A stretch of DNA of 48,384 nt from Parabacteroides sp. PH5-46 (GTDB taxonomy: Bacteria; Bacteroidota; Bacteroidia; Bacteroidales; Tannerellaceae): assembly GCF_029892785.1 (NCBI RefSeq), contig NZ_JARXXA010000024.1:1-48384 (forward strand). Direction: 5' to 3'. Positions 27,370 through 36,134 of the stretch are shown piece by piece. How positions within the stretch are numbered: position 1 is the stretch's first letter; every line of letters begins with the position of its first letter. A program made the position numbers and the translations under genes. The notes below the pieces were generated by a model that did no database searches, was not told the DNA's origin, and saw only the letters and a list, made by a program, of their open reading frames with translations.

Positions 27370-28245
27370 ATGGCACTAAAGCATAAAAATAACAAAGGAT
27401 TCAAATCGTTTTGGTACCGGATGCGGTTCAAATACAAACTCTCCTTTTTCAATGAAGGAACATTGGAAGAAGTTTGGTCTTTCCGCATGTCGCGACTTTC
27501 TGCATTTTCTATTCTGGCATTATTTGCTTTTATCCTTATTACTATTACGTCACTGATCATTATAACGACTCCTATCCGTAACTACTTACCGGGATATCTG
27601 GATGTAGAAGTTCGCAGAGAGATCGTAGACAATGCCCTGCGCGCAGATTCTTTGGAAAGGATTTTGAACATACAGGCGTTGTATCTTGAGAATGTGGCAG
27701 GAATACTAAGCGGCACCATGCCTGTAGACTCTATCCGTGAGATTGATTCACTGGCACATGCCAATGCAAATTATGATATCCCCCGGAGCAAACAGGAAGC
27801 CGCCTTCATAAAAAACTTTGAAGAAGAGGAAAAGTACAATCTCACAGCTTTAAACCCCAATCATACACCAACAGATGCGGTATTCTTTTACAAACCGGTA
27901 AACGGCATTATCTCTTCCCATTATGAAGCCGACGTTCGCCACTATGGGGTAGACCTGGTAGCCGCTCCTAAAGAAAGTGTACTGGCAACCCTGGACGGAA
28001 CCGTTATCTTTACAGGCTTTGACCCTCAATATGGAAATGTTATACAAATTCAGCATAAAAACGGATTTGTATCCATCTATAAGCACAACGAACTATTACT
28101 GAAAAAGATTGGCGATTCGGTTATCGCAGGGGAAGCTATCGCTTTGATTGGAAATACAGGTAATCTATCTACTGGCCCTCATCTGCATTTTGAATTGTGG
28201 CACAGAGGAAACCCCGTCAATCCGGAAGAATATATCGCTTTTTAA
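27370..28245 (+). CDS. Membrane-anchored M23 (LytM) peptidase (291 aa)
   Basis: Inner-membrane anchored peptidoglycan endopeptidase or divisome activator. A basic cytosolic N-terminus (~1-40) precedes one membrane helix (~43-67, SILALFAFILITITSLIIITT). A helical linker (~75-165) follows, and then the M23 domain (~170-291). Zinc ligands are visible in HYGVDL and in GPHLHFEL, so the peptidase should be active. It lies 7 nt before dxr, the usual Bacteroidetes order. Confidence 0.92.
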   Translation: MALKHKNNKGFKSFWYRMRFKYKLSFFNEGTLEEVWSFRMSRLSAFSILALFAFILITITSLIIITTPIRNYLPGYLDVEVRREIVDNALRADSLERILNIQALYLENVAGILSGTMPVDSIREIDSLAHANANYDIPRSKQEAAFIKNFEEEEKYNLTALNPNHTPTDAVFFYKPVNGIISSHYEADVRHYGVDLVAAPKESVLATLDGTVIFTGFDPQYGNVIQIQHKNGFVSIYKHNELLLKKIGDSVIAGEAIALIGNTGNLSTGPHLHFELWHRGNPVNPEEYIAF

Positions 28246-28251
28246 ATATAC

Positions 28252-29400
28252 ATGAAGAGACGATTAGCCATACTAGGTTCAACAGGTTCTATAGGAACAC
28301 AGGCACTGGAGGTTATCAGTGAAAACACCGACCTTTTTGAGGTATACGCATTAACGGCTAATAACCAAGCCGACCTGTTAATCCAGCAAGCCCGTCAGTT
28401 TATGCCGGAAATCGTTGTTATTGCCAACGAAGAAAAATACCCGGAAGTAAAGGACGCACTGGCAGACCTCCCCGTTAAGGTTTGGGGAGGCTCGGAAGCA
28501 ATTGCTCAAATAGTGCAGGAAGAGCCGATAGACATGGTACTCACTGCCATGGTAGGATATGCAGGCTTAAAGCCAACTATCGCAGCCATCAAAGCCGGAA
28601 AGGCAATCGCCTTGGCCAATAAAGAGACCCTGGTTGTAGCCGGCGAACTGATTACAGCCTTGGCATCCGAACAGAATGTCCCTATCCTACCTGTAGATTC
28701 TGAGCATTCCGCTATATTCCAATGCCTGGCCGGAGAATGGCAAAATCCGGTAGAAAAGATATTACTGACAGCCTCGGGCGGCCCATTCCGCACCAAAACG
28801 ATGGAAAAATTGGCTCATGTTACAAAGGCACAGGCTTTAAAACACCCCAACTGGGACATGGGAGCCAAAGTAACGATTGATTCGGCCAGCATGATGAACA
28901 AAGGCTTTGAAATGATTGAAGCGAAGTGGCTGTTTGGCTTATCCCCGGAACAAATACAGGTAGTAGTACATCCACAATCAATCATCCATTCGATGGTACA
29001 GTTTGAAGACGGATCGGTGATGGCTCAACTGGGTATTCCCGACATGAAGTTGCCAATCAGTTATGCGTTTTCATATCCCAAACGACTCAAAAGCAAAGCC
29101 CCCCGGCTGGATTTCACGCAGTATAATACGCTGACTTTTGAAGAACCGGACATGAAGCGGTTTCGTAACCTCGCATTTGCTTTTGAAGCAGTGCGGAAAG
29201 GTGGTAACATGCCCTGTATCCTGAACGCAGCCAATGAAATAGCAGTAGCCTCCTTCCTTCGTGAAGAGATTGGTTTCCTGCAAATGAGTAATATGATTGA
29301 GCAAACCATGCTAAAAGCATCCTTTGTTGCCAATCCTACCTACGAAGATTATGTAGCAACAGATGCTGAAGCCCGGAGAATAGCCTCCGAACAGATGTAA
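28252..29400 (+). CDS. dxr: 1-deoxy-D-xylulose-5-phosphate reductoisomerase (382 aa)
   Basis: Second step of the MEP isoprenoid pathway, converting DXP to MEP with NADPH. The N-terminal nucleotide-binding motif is LGSTGSIGTQALEV, and LANKETLVVAG is present. The metal and substrate site includes PVDSEHSA, TASGGPF and MNKGFEMIEA. Normal length. It follows the M23 gene by 6 nt and precedes rseP by 25 nt. Confidence 0.97.
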   Translation: MKRRLAILGSTGSIGTQALEVISENTDLFEVYALTANNQADLLIQQARQFMPEIVVIANEEKYPEVKDALADLPVKVWGGSEAIAQIVQEEPIDMVLTAMVGYAGLKPTIAAIKAGKAIALANKETLVVAGELITALASEQNVPILPVDSEHSAIFQCLAGEWQNPVEKILLTASGGPFRTKTMEKLAHVTKAQALKHPNWDMGAKVTIDSASMMNKGFEMIEAKWLFGLSPEQIQVVVHPQSIIHSMVQFEDGSVMAQLGIPDMKLPISYAFSYPKRLKSKAPRLDFTQYNTLTFEEPDMKRFRNLAFAFEAVRKGGNMPCILNAANEIAVASFLREEIGFLQMSNMIEQTMLKASFVANPTYEDYVATDAEARRIASEQM

Positions 29401-29425
29401 AAACAATTTAAATTAAACACGATAA

Positions 29426-30751
29426 ATGGAAACATTTTTGATCAAGGCATTACAACTCATTCTGAGTTTATCTATATTAGTGATTATCCACGAATTCGGA
29501 CACTTCTTGTTTGCCCGCCTCTTTAAAGTCCGGGTAGAGAAGTTTTATTTGTTCTTCGACCCTTGGTTTGCCCTGTTTCGCTACAAGCCGAAAAACAGTG
29601 AAACGGAATATGGTGTAGGCTGGCTTCCGCTGGGAGGGTATTGCAAGATATCCGGTATGATTGACGAAAGCATGGATAAAGAGCAGATGGCACAACCTCC
29701 TCAGCCGTATGAATTCCGCTCCAAATCATCCTGGCAGCGTTTGCTTATCATGGTAGGCGGAGTATTGTTCAACTTCTTGCTGGCACTCTTCATTTATTCC
29801 ATGGTATTGTTTGCCTGGGGAGATAAATACCTTCCGCTGGAGAACATGAAGATGGGTATGGATTACAGCGACACATTCAAAAATGTAGGTTTTCAAGACG
29901 GAGATATCCTGTTAAAAGCCGACACTATGAAGCTGGAACGTTTCGGAACAGACGCCTTGCGCGCTGTAGCAACCGCCAGACAGGTAACCGTTCTCAGAGA
30001 GGGAGTTGAAACAGTCATTGCCATCCCGGAAGATATGATGCAACGTTTCTTGCGTGACAAACAAGGATTTGCCGGTATACGTTTCCCTATGATTATCGAC
30101 CGGATGGCCGAAGAAACAAGCCCTGCTGCATTAGCCGGTTTGCAACCCGGAGACCGTATTTTATCCATCGGTGATGTAAAAACCCCTACATATTATGATG
30201 CAAGCGAACAGTTGGATGCCAGCAAAGGAAAAAACATTCAAGTAGGCTTCTCTCGTAATGGAGTGGAACAATTCGCACAAGTGCAGCTTGATTCTCTTGG
30301 AAAGTTGGGCATTTATCCTTCCTCTCCTAATGCGATCTATGAGACGGTAACCATCACATATAGCTTCTTTAAATCATTCCCGGCAGGAATTCGGTTGGGA
30401 ATTAATACCTTGAAAGGTTATGTAAACGACATGAAGTATGCATTCACCAAAGAAGGAGCCTCCAGTTTAGGCGGATTCGGTGCTATCGGAAGCCTCTTCC
30501 CTGCACAGTGGGATTGGCGTTCTTTCTGGATGACTACTGCCTTCCTGTCTATCATTCTTGCCTTTATGAACATCTTGCCTATTCCGGCATTAGACGGAGG
30601 CCATGTAATGTTCCTGCTCTATGAAGTGATCACCCGTCGCAAACCCAGCGACAAATTCCTGGAGTATGCCCAAGTAGTCGGTATGTTATTGCTGTTCGGC
30701 CTACTAATCTACGCCAACGGCAACGACCTCTTCCGCTTTATCTTTAAATAG
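29426..30751 (+). CDS. rseP: Site-2 protease RseP (441 aa)
   Basis: Intramembrane zinc metalloprotease that cleaves anti-sigma factors and signal peptides. HEFGH in the first membrane helix (residues ~23-27) supplies the zinc ligands, and NILPIPALDGGH near the C-terminus supplies the third. A PDZ domain (~200-285) contains PAALAGLQPGDRILSIGD. About four membrane segments are visible. It is last in the operon, ending before the hairpin at 30791. Confidence 0.95.
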   Translation: METFLIKALQLILSLSILVIIHEFGHFLFARLFKVRVEKFYLFFDPWFALFRYKPKNSETEYGVGWLPLGGYCKISGMIDESMDKEQMAQPPQPYEFRSKSSWQRLLIMVGGVLFNFLLALFIYSMVLFAWGDKYLPLENMKMGMDYSDTFKNVGFQDGDILLKADTMKLERFGTDALRAVATARQVTVLREGVETVIAIPEDMMQRFLRDKQGFAGIRFPMIIDRMAEETSPAALAGLQPGDRILSIGDVKTPTYYDASEQLDASKGKNIQVGFSRNGVEQFAQVQLDSLGKLGIYPSSPNAIYETVTITYSFFKSFPAGIRLGINTLKGYVNDMKYAFTKEGASSLGGFGAIGSLFPAQWDWRSFWMTTAFLSIILAFMNILPIPALDGGHVMFLLYEVITRRKPSDKFLEYAQVVGMLLLFGLLIYANGNDLFRFIFK

Positions 30752-30790
30752 ACTTAGTAGATATAATAAACTTAGTGGATACAATAGAAT

Positions 30791-30825
30791 AAAGGGCTGG
30801 ATGTTGCAAAACCATCCAGCCCTTT
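30791..30825. terminator. Terminator between rseP and the TPR gene
   Basis: A 12-bp perfect stem (AAAGGGCTGGAT at 30791-30802 with its complement at 30814-30825) between convergent genes. It is flanked on both sides by partly inverted, roughly 9-bp phased repeats of a CTTAGTAGA/TCTATTAAG type (30752-30788 and 30833-30862). Confidence 0.75.
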
Positions 30826-30862
30826 ATCATTAAATCTATTAAGTTTATTAAGTCTATTAAAC

Positions 30863-31597
30863 TTATTCCAGCGCTTTGTTTACGTTCTCCAGAGACTTTT
30901 TAGCATTTTCATTGGCAGGAGACTCTACTAATGCTTGCTCAAGATAAGTTTTTGCTTTTTTAAAGTCTTCATTAGCTTTTGCTTTTTCTGCGGCATACTT
31001 GTCGGGATCTGAAGTAGCTAAAGGGCTTGCTGCTTGTAATGCTTTGGCTCCGTTGTTAAAAAATAAGATACCCAGGCTATACAAGGCGTTTCCTTTATGT
31101 GTTTTATCAGGAACTACCAATACCTCTTTGAATAACTTTTCTGCTTCGGCAATGTTTCCGCTTTTCTGTTCTGCCTGAGCTACTTTCATCAAGTAACCGT
31201 AGCCCAGTTTCCCAAGGTTTACATTCGTTGGAAAGTCTTTGAGCCCTTCTCCTAAGGCAGCGATAAATTCATCTTTCTTATCTAAATCGCGTAAGGCCTT
31301 CACCTTCCCTACGTAAGCATTCTCTTTATTGTAATTCTTTTCAATAGCCATACCGAAAAAACGTACAGCTTCGGCATAGTTCTTTGCCTGGTCTGCACTG
31401 TATCCCGTATTGAATATCCGGGCAGCATCCTGATAGTCCGTCAACTTCAGGTATTCGCTATATTTCGTAAGGGCAAGCGCGTAGTTTTTTTCTTTTAAGG
31501 CAGCATCGCCTTCATCACGTAACTGATCTGCATCTTGTGCAAACAAACTCCCTGTACATAAGAATAAGGTTAAAACAAATAAAAGTACTTTCTTCAT
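30863..31597 (-). CDS. Exported tetratricopeptide-repeat protein (244 aa)
   Basis: Periplasmic TPR scaffold of unknown partner. The signal peptide is ~1-20 (ending SLFAQ). Several TPR-like helix pairs follow, for example AALKEKNYALALTKYSEYL, YAEAVRFFGMAIEKNY, IAEAEKLFKEVLVV and FKKAKTYLEQALVESPAN. It has no catalytic motif and lies 109 nt downstream of ald. Function cannot be assigned. Confidence 0.82.
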   Translation of the reverse strand: MKKVLLFVLTLFLCTGSLFAQDADQLRDEGDAALKEKNYALALTKYSEYLKLTDYQDAARIFNTGYSADQAKNYAEAVRFFGMAIEKNYNKENAYVGKVKALRDLDKKDEFIAALGEGLKDFPTNVNLGKLGYGYLMKVAQAEQKSGNIAEAEKLFKEVLVVPDKTHKGNALYSLGILFFNNGAKALQAASPLATSDPDKYAAEKAKANEDFKKAKTYLEQALVESPANENAKKSLENVNKALE

Positions 31598-31622
31598 GGA
31601 TGATAATGTTTTTAAATTAATA

Positions 31623-31658
31623 GTGCCTCTAAATTAGTAAGACTAACTTAGAAGCACC
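31623..31658 (-). terminator. Hairpin between ald and the TPR gene
   Basis: An imperfect 16-bp stem (GTGCCTCTAAATTAGT from 31623 with its near-complement ending 31658) around a 3-nt loop. On the minus strand it is followed by A/T-rich sequence rather than a clean T-run. It could be a weak ald terminator or a leader structure of the TPR gene. Confidence 0.45.
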
Positions 31659-31706
31659 TATAATTTTAACTTATTTTAAAAAGAAATAATATATCCTTGG
31701 TGAAAA

Positions 31707-32813
31707 TTACAAATCCAAAGGATGATATTCCAGTCCGAAGGCATCAGCTACAGCTTTGTAAACGATTTTACCGTCTACTACATTTAAGCCTAAAGATAAT
31801 GTTTTGTCCTCTTTACATGCTTTCCGCCAGCCTTGTTCAGCCAGTTTGATGACATAAGGCAAGGTCGAATTGGTCAATGCCAACGTTGAAGTCTGCGGCA
31901 CAGCTCCGGGGATATTCGCCACGCAGTAATGAATGATACCGTCTACTTCGTATATAGGCTCGGCATGGGTAGTAGGATGGGACGTTTCGAAGCAGCCGCC
32001 CTGGTCAATCGCTACGTCTACCAACACACTTCCTTTCTTCATCAGTTTCAGCATATCACGAGTTAACAAGCGAGGAGCTTTGGCCCCTGTAACCAGTACA
32101 GCGCCTACAACCAAATCCGTATTGGGCAATTCCTGCTCTATATTGTGAGCAGACGAATACAGCGTCTTAACGTTGGCAGGCATTACTTCACTCAGGTAGC
32201 GTAAGCGTGGCAAAGAAATATCAGCAATTGTTACATCAGCTCCCAATCCGGCAGCCATCAAAGCGGCATTATACCCTACGACTCCTCCGCCAAGCACAAG
32301 CACTTTGGCTGGTTTTACTCCGGGAACACCTCCCAGCAACACCCCTTTTCCGCCCTGAGGCTTTTCAAGGAAGCGGGCTCCCTCCTGCACAGACATACGT
32401 CCAGCTACTTCACTCATCGGAATCAAAAGCGGCAAAGTACGATCTGCATTCTCTACTGTTTCATAAGCCAAACAGATAGACTTACTCTTCATCATGGCTA
32501 ATGTTAGCGCTTCTTCAGAGGCAAAATGAAAATACGTGAACAGCAACTGTCCGGGACGTACCAACGAATATTCACTGGCAATCGGCTCTTTCACCTTCAC
32601 GATCATTTCAGCTATATTGTATACATCTTCAATAGTTGGAAGAATTTTTGCTCCGGCGTTTATGTATTCTTCATCAGGGAAACTACTTCCCTCCCCTGCA
32701 GTGTGTTGAACATACACAGTATGTCCTCTTCTTACCAATTCTTTAGCTCCGGCGGGCGTAAGCGCTACGCGATTTTCATTGTTTTTAATTTCCTTAGGGA
32801 CTCCTACGATCAT
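31707..32813 (-). CDS. ald: Alanine dehydrogenase (368 aa)
   Basis: Reversible NAD-dependent conversion of L-alanine to pyruvate and ammonia in the cytosol. The N-terminal domain begins MIVGVPKEIKNNENRVALTPAG and has VKVKEPIASEY and LLFTYFHFASEE. The Rossmann domain has VLVLGGGVVGYNAALMA. The C-terminal end has NIPGAVPQTSTLALTN. Normal family length. Its product pyruvate links to the malic enzyme and pyruvate oxidoreductase elsewhere in the window. Confidence 0.96.
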   Translation of the reverse strand: MIVGVPKEIKNNENRVALTPAGAKELVRRGHTVYVQHTAGEGSSFPDEEYINAGAKILPTIEDVYNIAEMIVKVKEPIASEYSLVRPGQLLFTYFHFASEEALTLAMMKSKSICLAYETVENADRTLPLLIPMSEVAGRMSVQEGARFLEKPQGGKGVLLGGVPGVKPAKVLVLGGGVVGYNAALMAAGLGADVTIADISLPRLRYLSEVMPANVKTLYSSAHNIEQELPNTDLVVGAVLVTGAKAPRLLTRDMLKLMKKGSVLVDVAIDQGGCFETSHPTTHAEPIYEVDGIIHYCVANIPGAVPQTSTLALTNSTLPYVIKLAEQGWRKACKEDKTLSLGLNVVDGKIVYKAVADAFGLEYHPLDL

Positions 32814-32951
32814 ATTGTTAGCATTTAAAGTTTTGTGAGCCGAAATTTACACAAAAAACTGACATTATGATAATCTTTCCCCTGTTTTTTTGAGAAAACA
32901 AGTAATTTCCTTTACTCTTTTCCTGCAAACAGCGTTTTTAATTGATTTATG

Positions 32952-35795
32952 TCATGAACGACTGACCTGCAAACCTCCCGTCGAAAGCTTCATATCTACA
33001 AAACGAGCATTGGGATGAAGCGCAGAAGCTGTAAGAATACGCCGGATATGCCCGGCAGCTTCGGGATCCTTAGCTATAATATAAAGGTAGCCTCCTCCAC
33101 CGGCACCCGGAAGTTCATATCCTAATGCATAATCTTTGATCAGAGAAATTAATGCTTCCACAGCAGGAGGGTTCGTGCCCGGATCGATGGCTTTTTTCTG
33201 TTCCCAGGTCTTACCTATCAAACGCCCATAAGTTTCAAAACTACCATATTGCACAGCATCATACAGATCAAGGGCATGTGTCTTCATTTCGGAAAGAAGA
33301 CGCAAGCGGTATCCTTCATTCAGGAACATGCCGCGCACAATCTCTGCCAAAATACCTTTTGCTGTACGGGTAATACCGGTATAATACAATAAATGACATG
33401 ATTGATACTGCGGATCCGTAAAAAAATAATCGGGCAACCATCGCACCAGTGGGCTTTGTCTGAAGCCTTCCTGCGTTTGCAGCAGTTTTACTCCATGCAA
33501 AATACCGCCATATTGATCTTGCCAGCCTCCGCCGGTAGTGAGCAACTGTTCCAATACCAGCGTACGGTCTCCAATGAGGCTTTTATCCCAGCCCAGCCCA
33601 CAAAAATCGGAAACAGCAGCTAATACGGTAGCTGCCAGAATGGAGCTTGTGCCCAAGCCAGATCCGGCAGGAACAGCAGACAAGAGAGTTAACTCAATCC
33701 CACTGCCAAATTCCTTCAACTGCGCTTCCAGCGAGGCATATGTTTCCAGTGAATACTCCGGTATAAAACCAGCCAATGATAAGGCCGCCTTGGGAATAGA
33801 AAATGGAGATCCTACTTTATTATAATTCTTTAAATCCTCCCAGGTATGTAACTCTTCCCTGTCGCCCAAATCAATGGAGCGAAGAATAATTTTAAACTCC
33901 CGACAAGGCTTAACATAGACTTGTAACGGAGGTTGTCCGTTTAGTTCTACGGCAACATTAACCACATTACCACCTACATACAGACAGTAAGGAGGAGTAT
34001 CTGTCCATCCGCCTGCCAAATCAATACGCACCGGGCTTCGTCCCCAAACAATCTGATCCTGGTACACATCCAGATGTGGTGTCTGGCGTTTACATTCCAT
34101 TGACACGATCATCCCGTCTCGCAACAAACTGAATGCTTCGGATTCAGCCCTTGCCGCCTCTTCATTCTTTTTCTGTATTTGGAAAACCCTGGAACGGAAC
34201 ATTCGGTCATGAATCTGCTTGATAACAGGCATATCTTTAGACAATGGAGCGGGTAATGGGATAGCATCCTGGGCAAATGCCAAAGCTGCATCCGCTAAAT
34301 CCAACTGATAAAAAATACTTCGTTCGTGATTCTCAGCCAACGTAGGCCAATTCTTCTGCCGAAAAGATTTGCGTTGAGCCGTTAAGCGTAGCAAATTGGC
34401 CTCATCAGTCAATTGCGCTGCCGACATTTTCGGAGCCTTCTGCCATAGTTCCCGTCCTGCTTCGTTTTCCGGATTTGCGATCATCCAGTTTAGCATTTCA
34501 CCCATATCTTCTATGCTGTCACAGACCGGGAAAAGCAATAAATCCTGTATATCATCATTCTCCGGCAAATCTAAATACCTATCAGTCAACCATTGCTGCA
34601 AAGGTTGCTCCATGAACATTGTATCCGGCTCGGAGGCTTTGCCTCTAAACATATCCGTAAAGCCATACGGGCGGGCTACATACGCAGTATCTCCCAAAGG
34701 CACAACATCTACACAGATTCCCGCAGGCAACTTCAATGACCAGTTATTTTTCGGAATACCTGTCAGAATATGCTTATTCGTTATTTTCCAATCCTTAGCA
34801 ATAAAGCTATTCTCTATCCACAGTTCAAAGTTGTCTGATCTGAGCGGTATTTCCACTTCTGCATTTTGGACAAACATGGCCGGATGAGGTTTTACTTTGC
34901 GCTGCATAATAGCCCGCTGATCACGCACCAGATTTTGCACAGCCAAAGTGGAAGATATTAACTCAGAGCCTGTTCCATAATGATAAAACTCGCCACCCGG
35001 TAAGGGCAGAATAGCGACTGATAACTGGTTTAACTCCGTATCTTTTATGCGGGGATTCTGCCCCAGAGCCAATCCGAATTCCGAATAAAGATCATACATC
35101 TTCAGCGATTGTCCGTCTGATTCATACGAATGTTTAACCAAGAGTTCTACTGCTTTATCACTCAGTAACCAAATCCCGATATCCATCAGAAACAGATGGG
35201 TTTGCGCCATCTCTCCCAAGAGATCAATAGAAGGCTTTTGCATCATAAAGTCCAAAGCGGAAGGATTCTCCCGGGATGACATAAAAACGCCATGACGAGT
35301 AGCCAGCACCGGATCAACCCACAAACCATAACATACAACATCAGCCTCCGGAATGCATTGCAACGGCTCATTTGCCCGAATATACACATCCCCGCTGGCA
35401 ATCAACGTATGAAAAGAGTCTGGCGCTTTTTGCATGATCTCCTCATACAAAGGCAATTGCAACGACAGAAGACTTTGATTTAAGCGTTGCCCCCTCTCCC
35501 AGCGAAATACAGGGATAGGCGTAAGTATCTTACCCGAAGGAGCATAAGCCGGTAAACGACGACTCTGCCCACCGGCATGTAAAAGAATACGTTTCTCCTT
35601 TGCCAACCATTCCTCAAACTGAAGCGGAGAGGCTTCGTCGCGATAGCAAGCCTCTAGCAACCAGGTTGTTCCCCCACCCGACCCCAAGCGTTTACCGACA
35701 GGATCGGAAGTACAAAACCAGTTTTCAGGCGAAACATGTTCTATTTCATGGAAGCAATTCACCAAATTATGAGGCAAAGACAGTAAGTTCTTCAT
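32952..35795 (-). CDS. fkp: Bifunctional L-fucokinase / GDP-L-fucose pyrophosphorylase (947 aa)
   Basis: Salvages free L-fucose: phosphorylates it, then forms GDP-fucose for capsule and glycoprotein fucosylation. The N-terminal pyrophosphorylase half (~1-440) includes LLHAGGQSRRLPAYAPSGKI. The C-terminal GHMP kinase half (~575-947) has PVRIDLAGGWTDTPPYC, ATP loop VPAGSGLGTSSILAATV and a C-terminal LPGAGGGGYLYI motif. Length and order match the Bacteroides fusion enzyme. It is monocistronic and divergent from the malic enzyme gene. Confidence 0.96.
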   Translation of the reverse strand: MKNLLSLPHNLVNCFHEIEHVSPENWFCTSDPVGKRLGSGGGTTWLLEACYRDEASPLQFEEWLAKEKRILLHAGGQSRRLPAYAPSGKILTPIPVFRWERGQRLNQSLLSLQLPLYEEIMQKAPDSFHTLIASGDVYIRANEPLQCIPEADVVCYGLWVDPVLATRHGVFMSSRENPSALDFMMQKPSIDLLGEMAQTHLFLMDIGIWLLSDKAVELLVKHSYESDGQSLKMYDLYSEFGLALGQNPRIKDTELNQLSVAILPLPGGEFYHYGTGSELISSTLAVQNLVRDQRAIMQRKVKPHPAMFVQNAEVEIPLRSDNFELWIENSFIAKDWKITNKHILTGIPKNNWSLKLPAGICVDVVPLGDTAYVARPYGFTDMFRGKASEPDTMFMEQPLQQWLTDRYLDLPENDDIQDLLLFPVCDSIEDMGEMLNWMIANPENEAGRELWQKAPKMSAAQLTDEANLLRLTAQRKSFRQKNWPTLAENHERSIFYQLDLADAALAFAQDAIPLPAPLSKDMPVIKQIHDRMFRSRVFQIQKKNEEAARAESEAFSLLRDGMIVSMECKRQTPHLDVYQDQIVWGRSPVRIDLAGGWTDTPPYCLYVGGNVVNVAVELNGQPPLQVYVKPCREFKIILRSIDLGDREELHTWEDLKNYNKVGSPFSIPKAALSLAGFIPEYSLETYASLEAQLKEFGSGIELTLLSAVPAGSGLGTSSILAATVLAAVSDFCGLGWDKSLIGDRTLVLEQLLTTGGGWQDQYGGILHGVKLLQTQEGFRQSPLVRWLPDYFFTDPQYQSCHLLYYTGITRTAKGILAEIVRGMFLNEGYRLRLLSEMKTHALDLYDAVQYGSFETYGRLIGKTWEQKKAIDPGTNPPAVEALISLIKDYALGYELPGAGGGGYLYIIAKDPEAAGHIRRILTASALHPNARFVDMKLSTGGLQVSRS

Positions 35796-35892
35796 ATTGT
35801 ATCTCGCTTTTTCTTCAATTTCGATCGTGAAGATATTAATATAAATCGAACTTATCTGCCATACAATAGCTCTTTTTCTGCCTACGTTTTTG

Positions 35893-35980
35893 TTGGCTGA
35901 CAGCCATCGGTCAATTGGTTGATAATTATCGGTCAGTTGGCTGACGGCCGTCGGCCAATTAACCGATGGTTATCGGCCAA
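35893..35980. repeat. 22-bp palindromic array, 4 units
   Basis: Four contiguous 22-bp units start at 35893, 35915, 35937 and 35959. Each is a near-palindrome running TTGG...CCAA; the best core is GGCTGACGGCCGTCGGCC in unit 3. Unit 4 begins TTAACC. This array fills much of the 339-bp gap between the divergent genes fkp and maeB, upstream of the maeB -7 box. Confidence 0.85.
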
Positions 35981-36087
35981 CGATTTTATGCCGTAATAAT
36001 TACGCAAAGCATGGGTGAATTTGAAAAAACTTCAGACAATTGACAAACTATTTGTAAGCAAAATAGGTACAATATCTAATAATTTGC

Positions 36088-36095
36088 TACTTTTG
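36088..36095 (+). promoter_or_regulatory. maeB -7 box
   Basis: TACTTTTG matches TAnnTTTG, 40 nt before the maeB ATG. Confidence 0.55.
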
Positions 36096-36134
36096 TGGCG
36101 GTTTTTGTAAACACTAACAATAATGTAATAGTCT

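Noticed and set aside
34396-34887. 163-codon plus-strand ORF inside fkp
   Set aside because: Antisense shadow of the fkp coding frame, with Ser/Phe-rich shadow composition.
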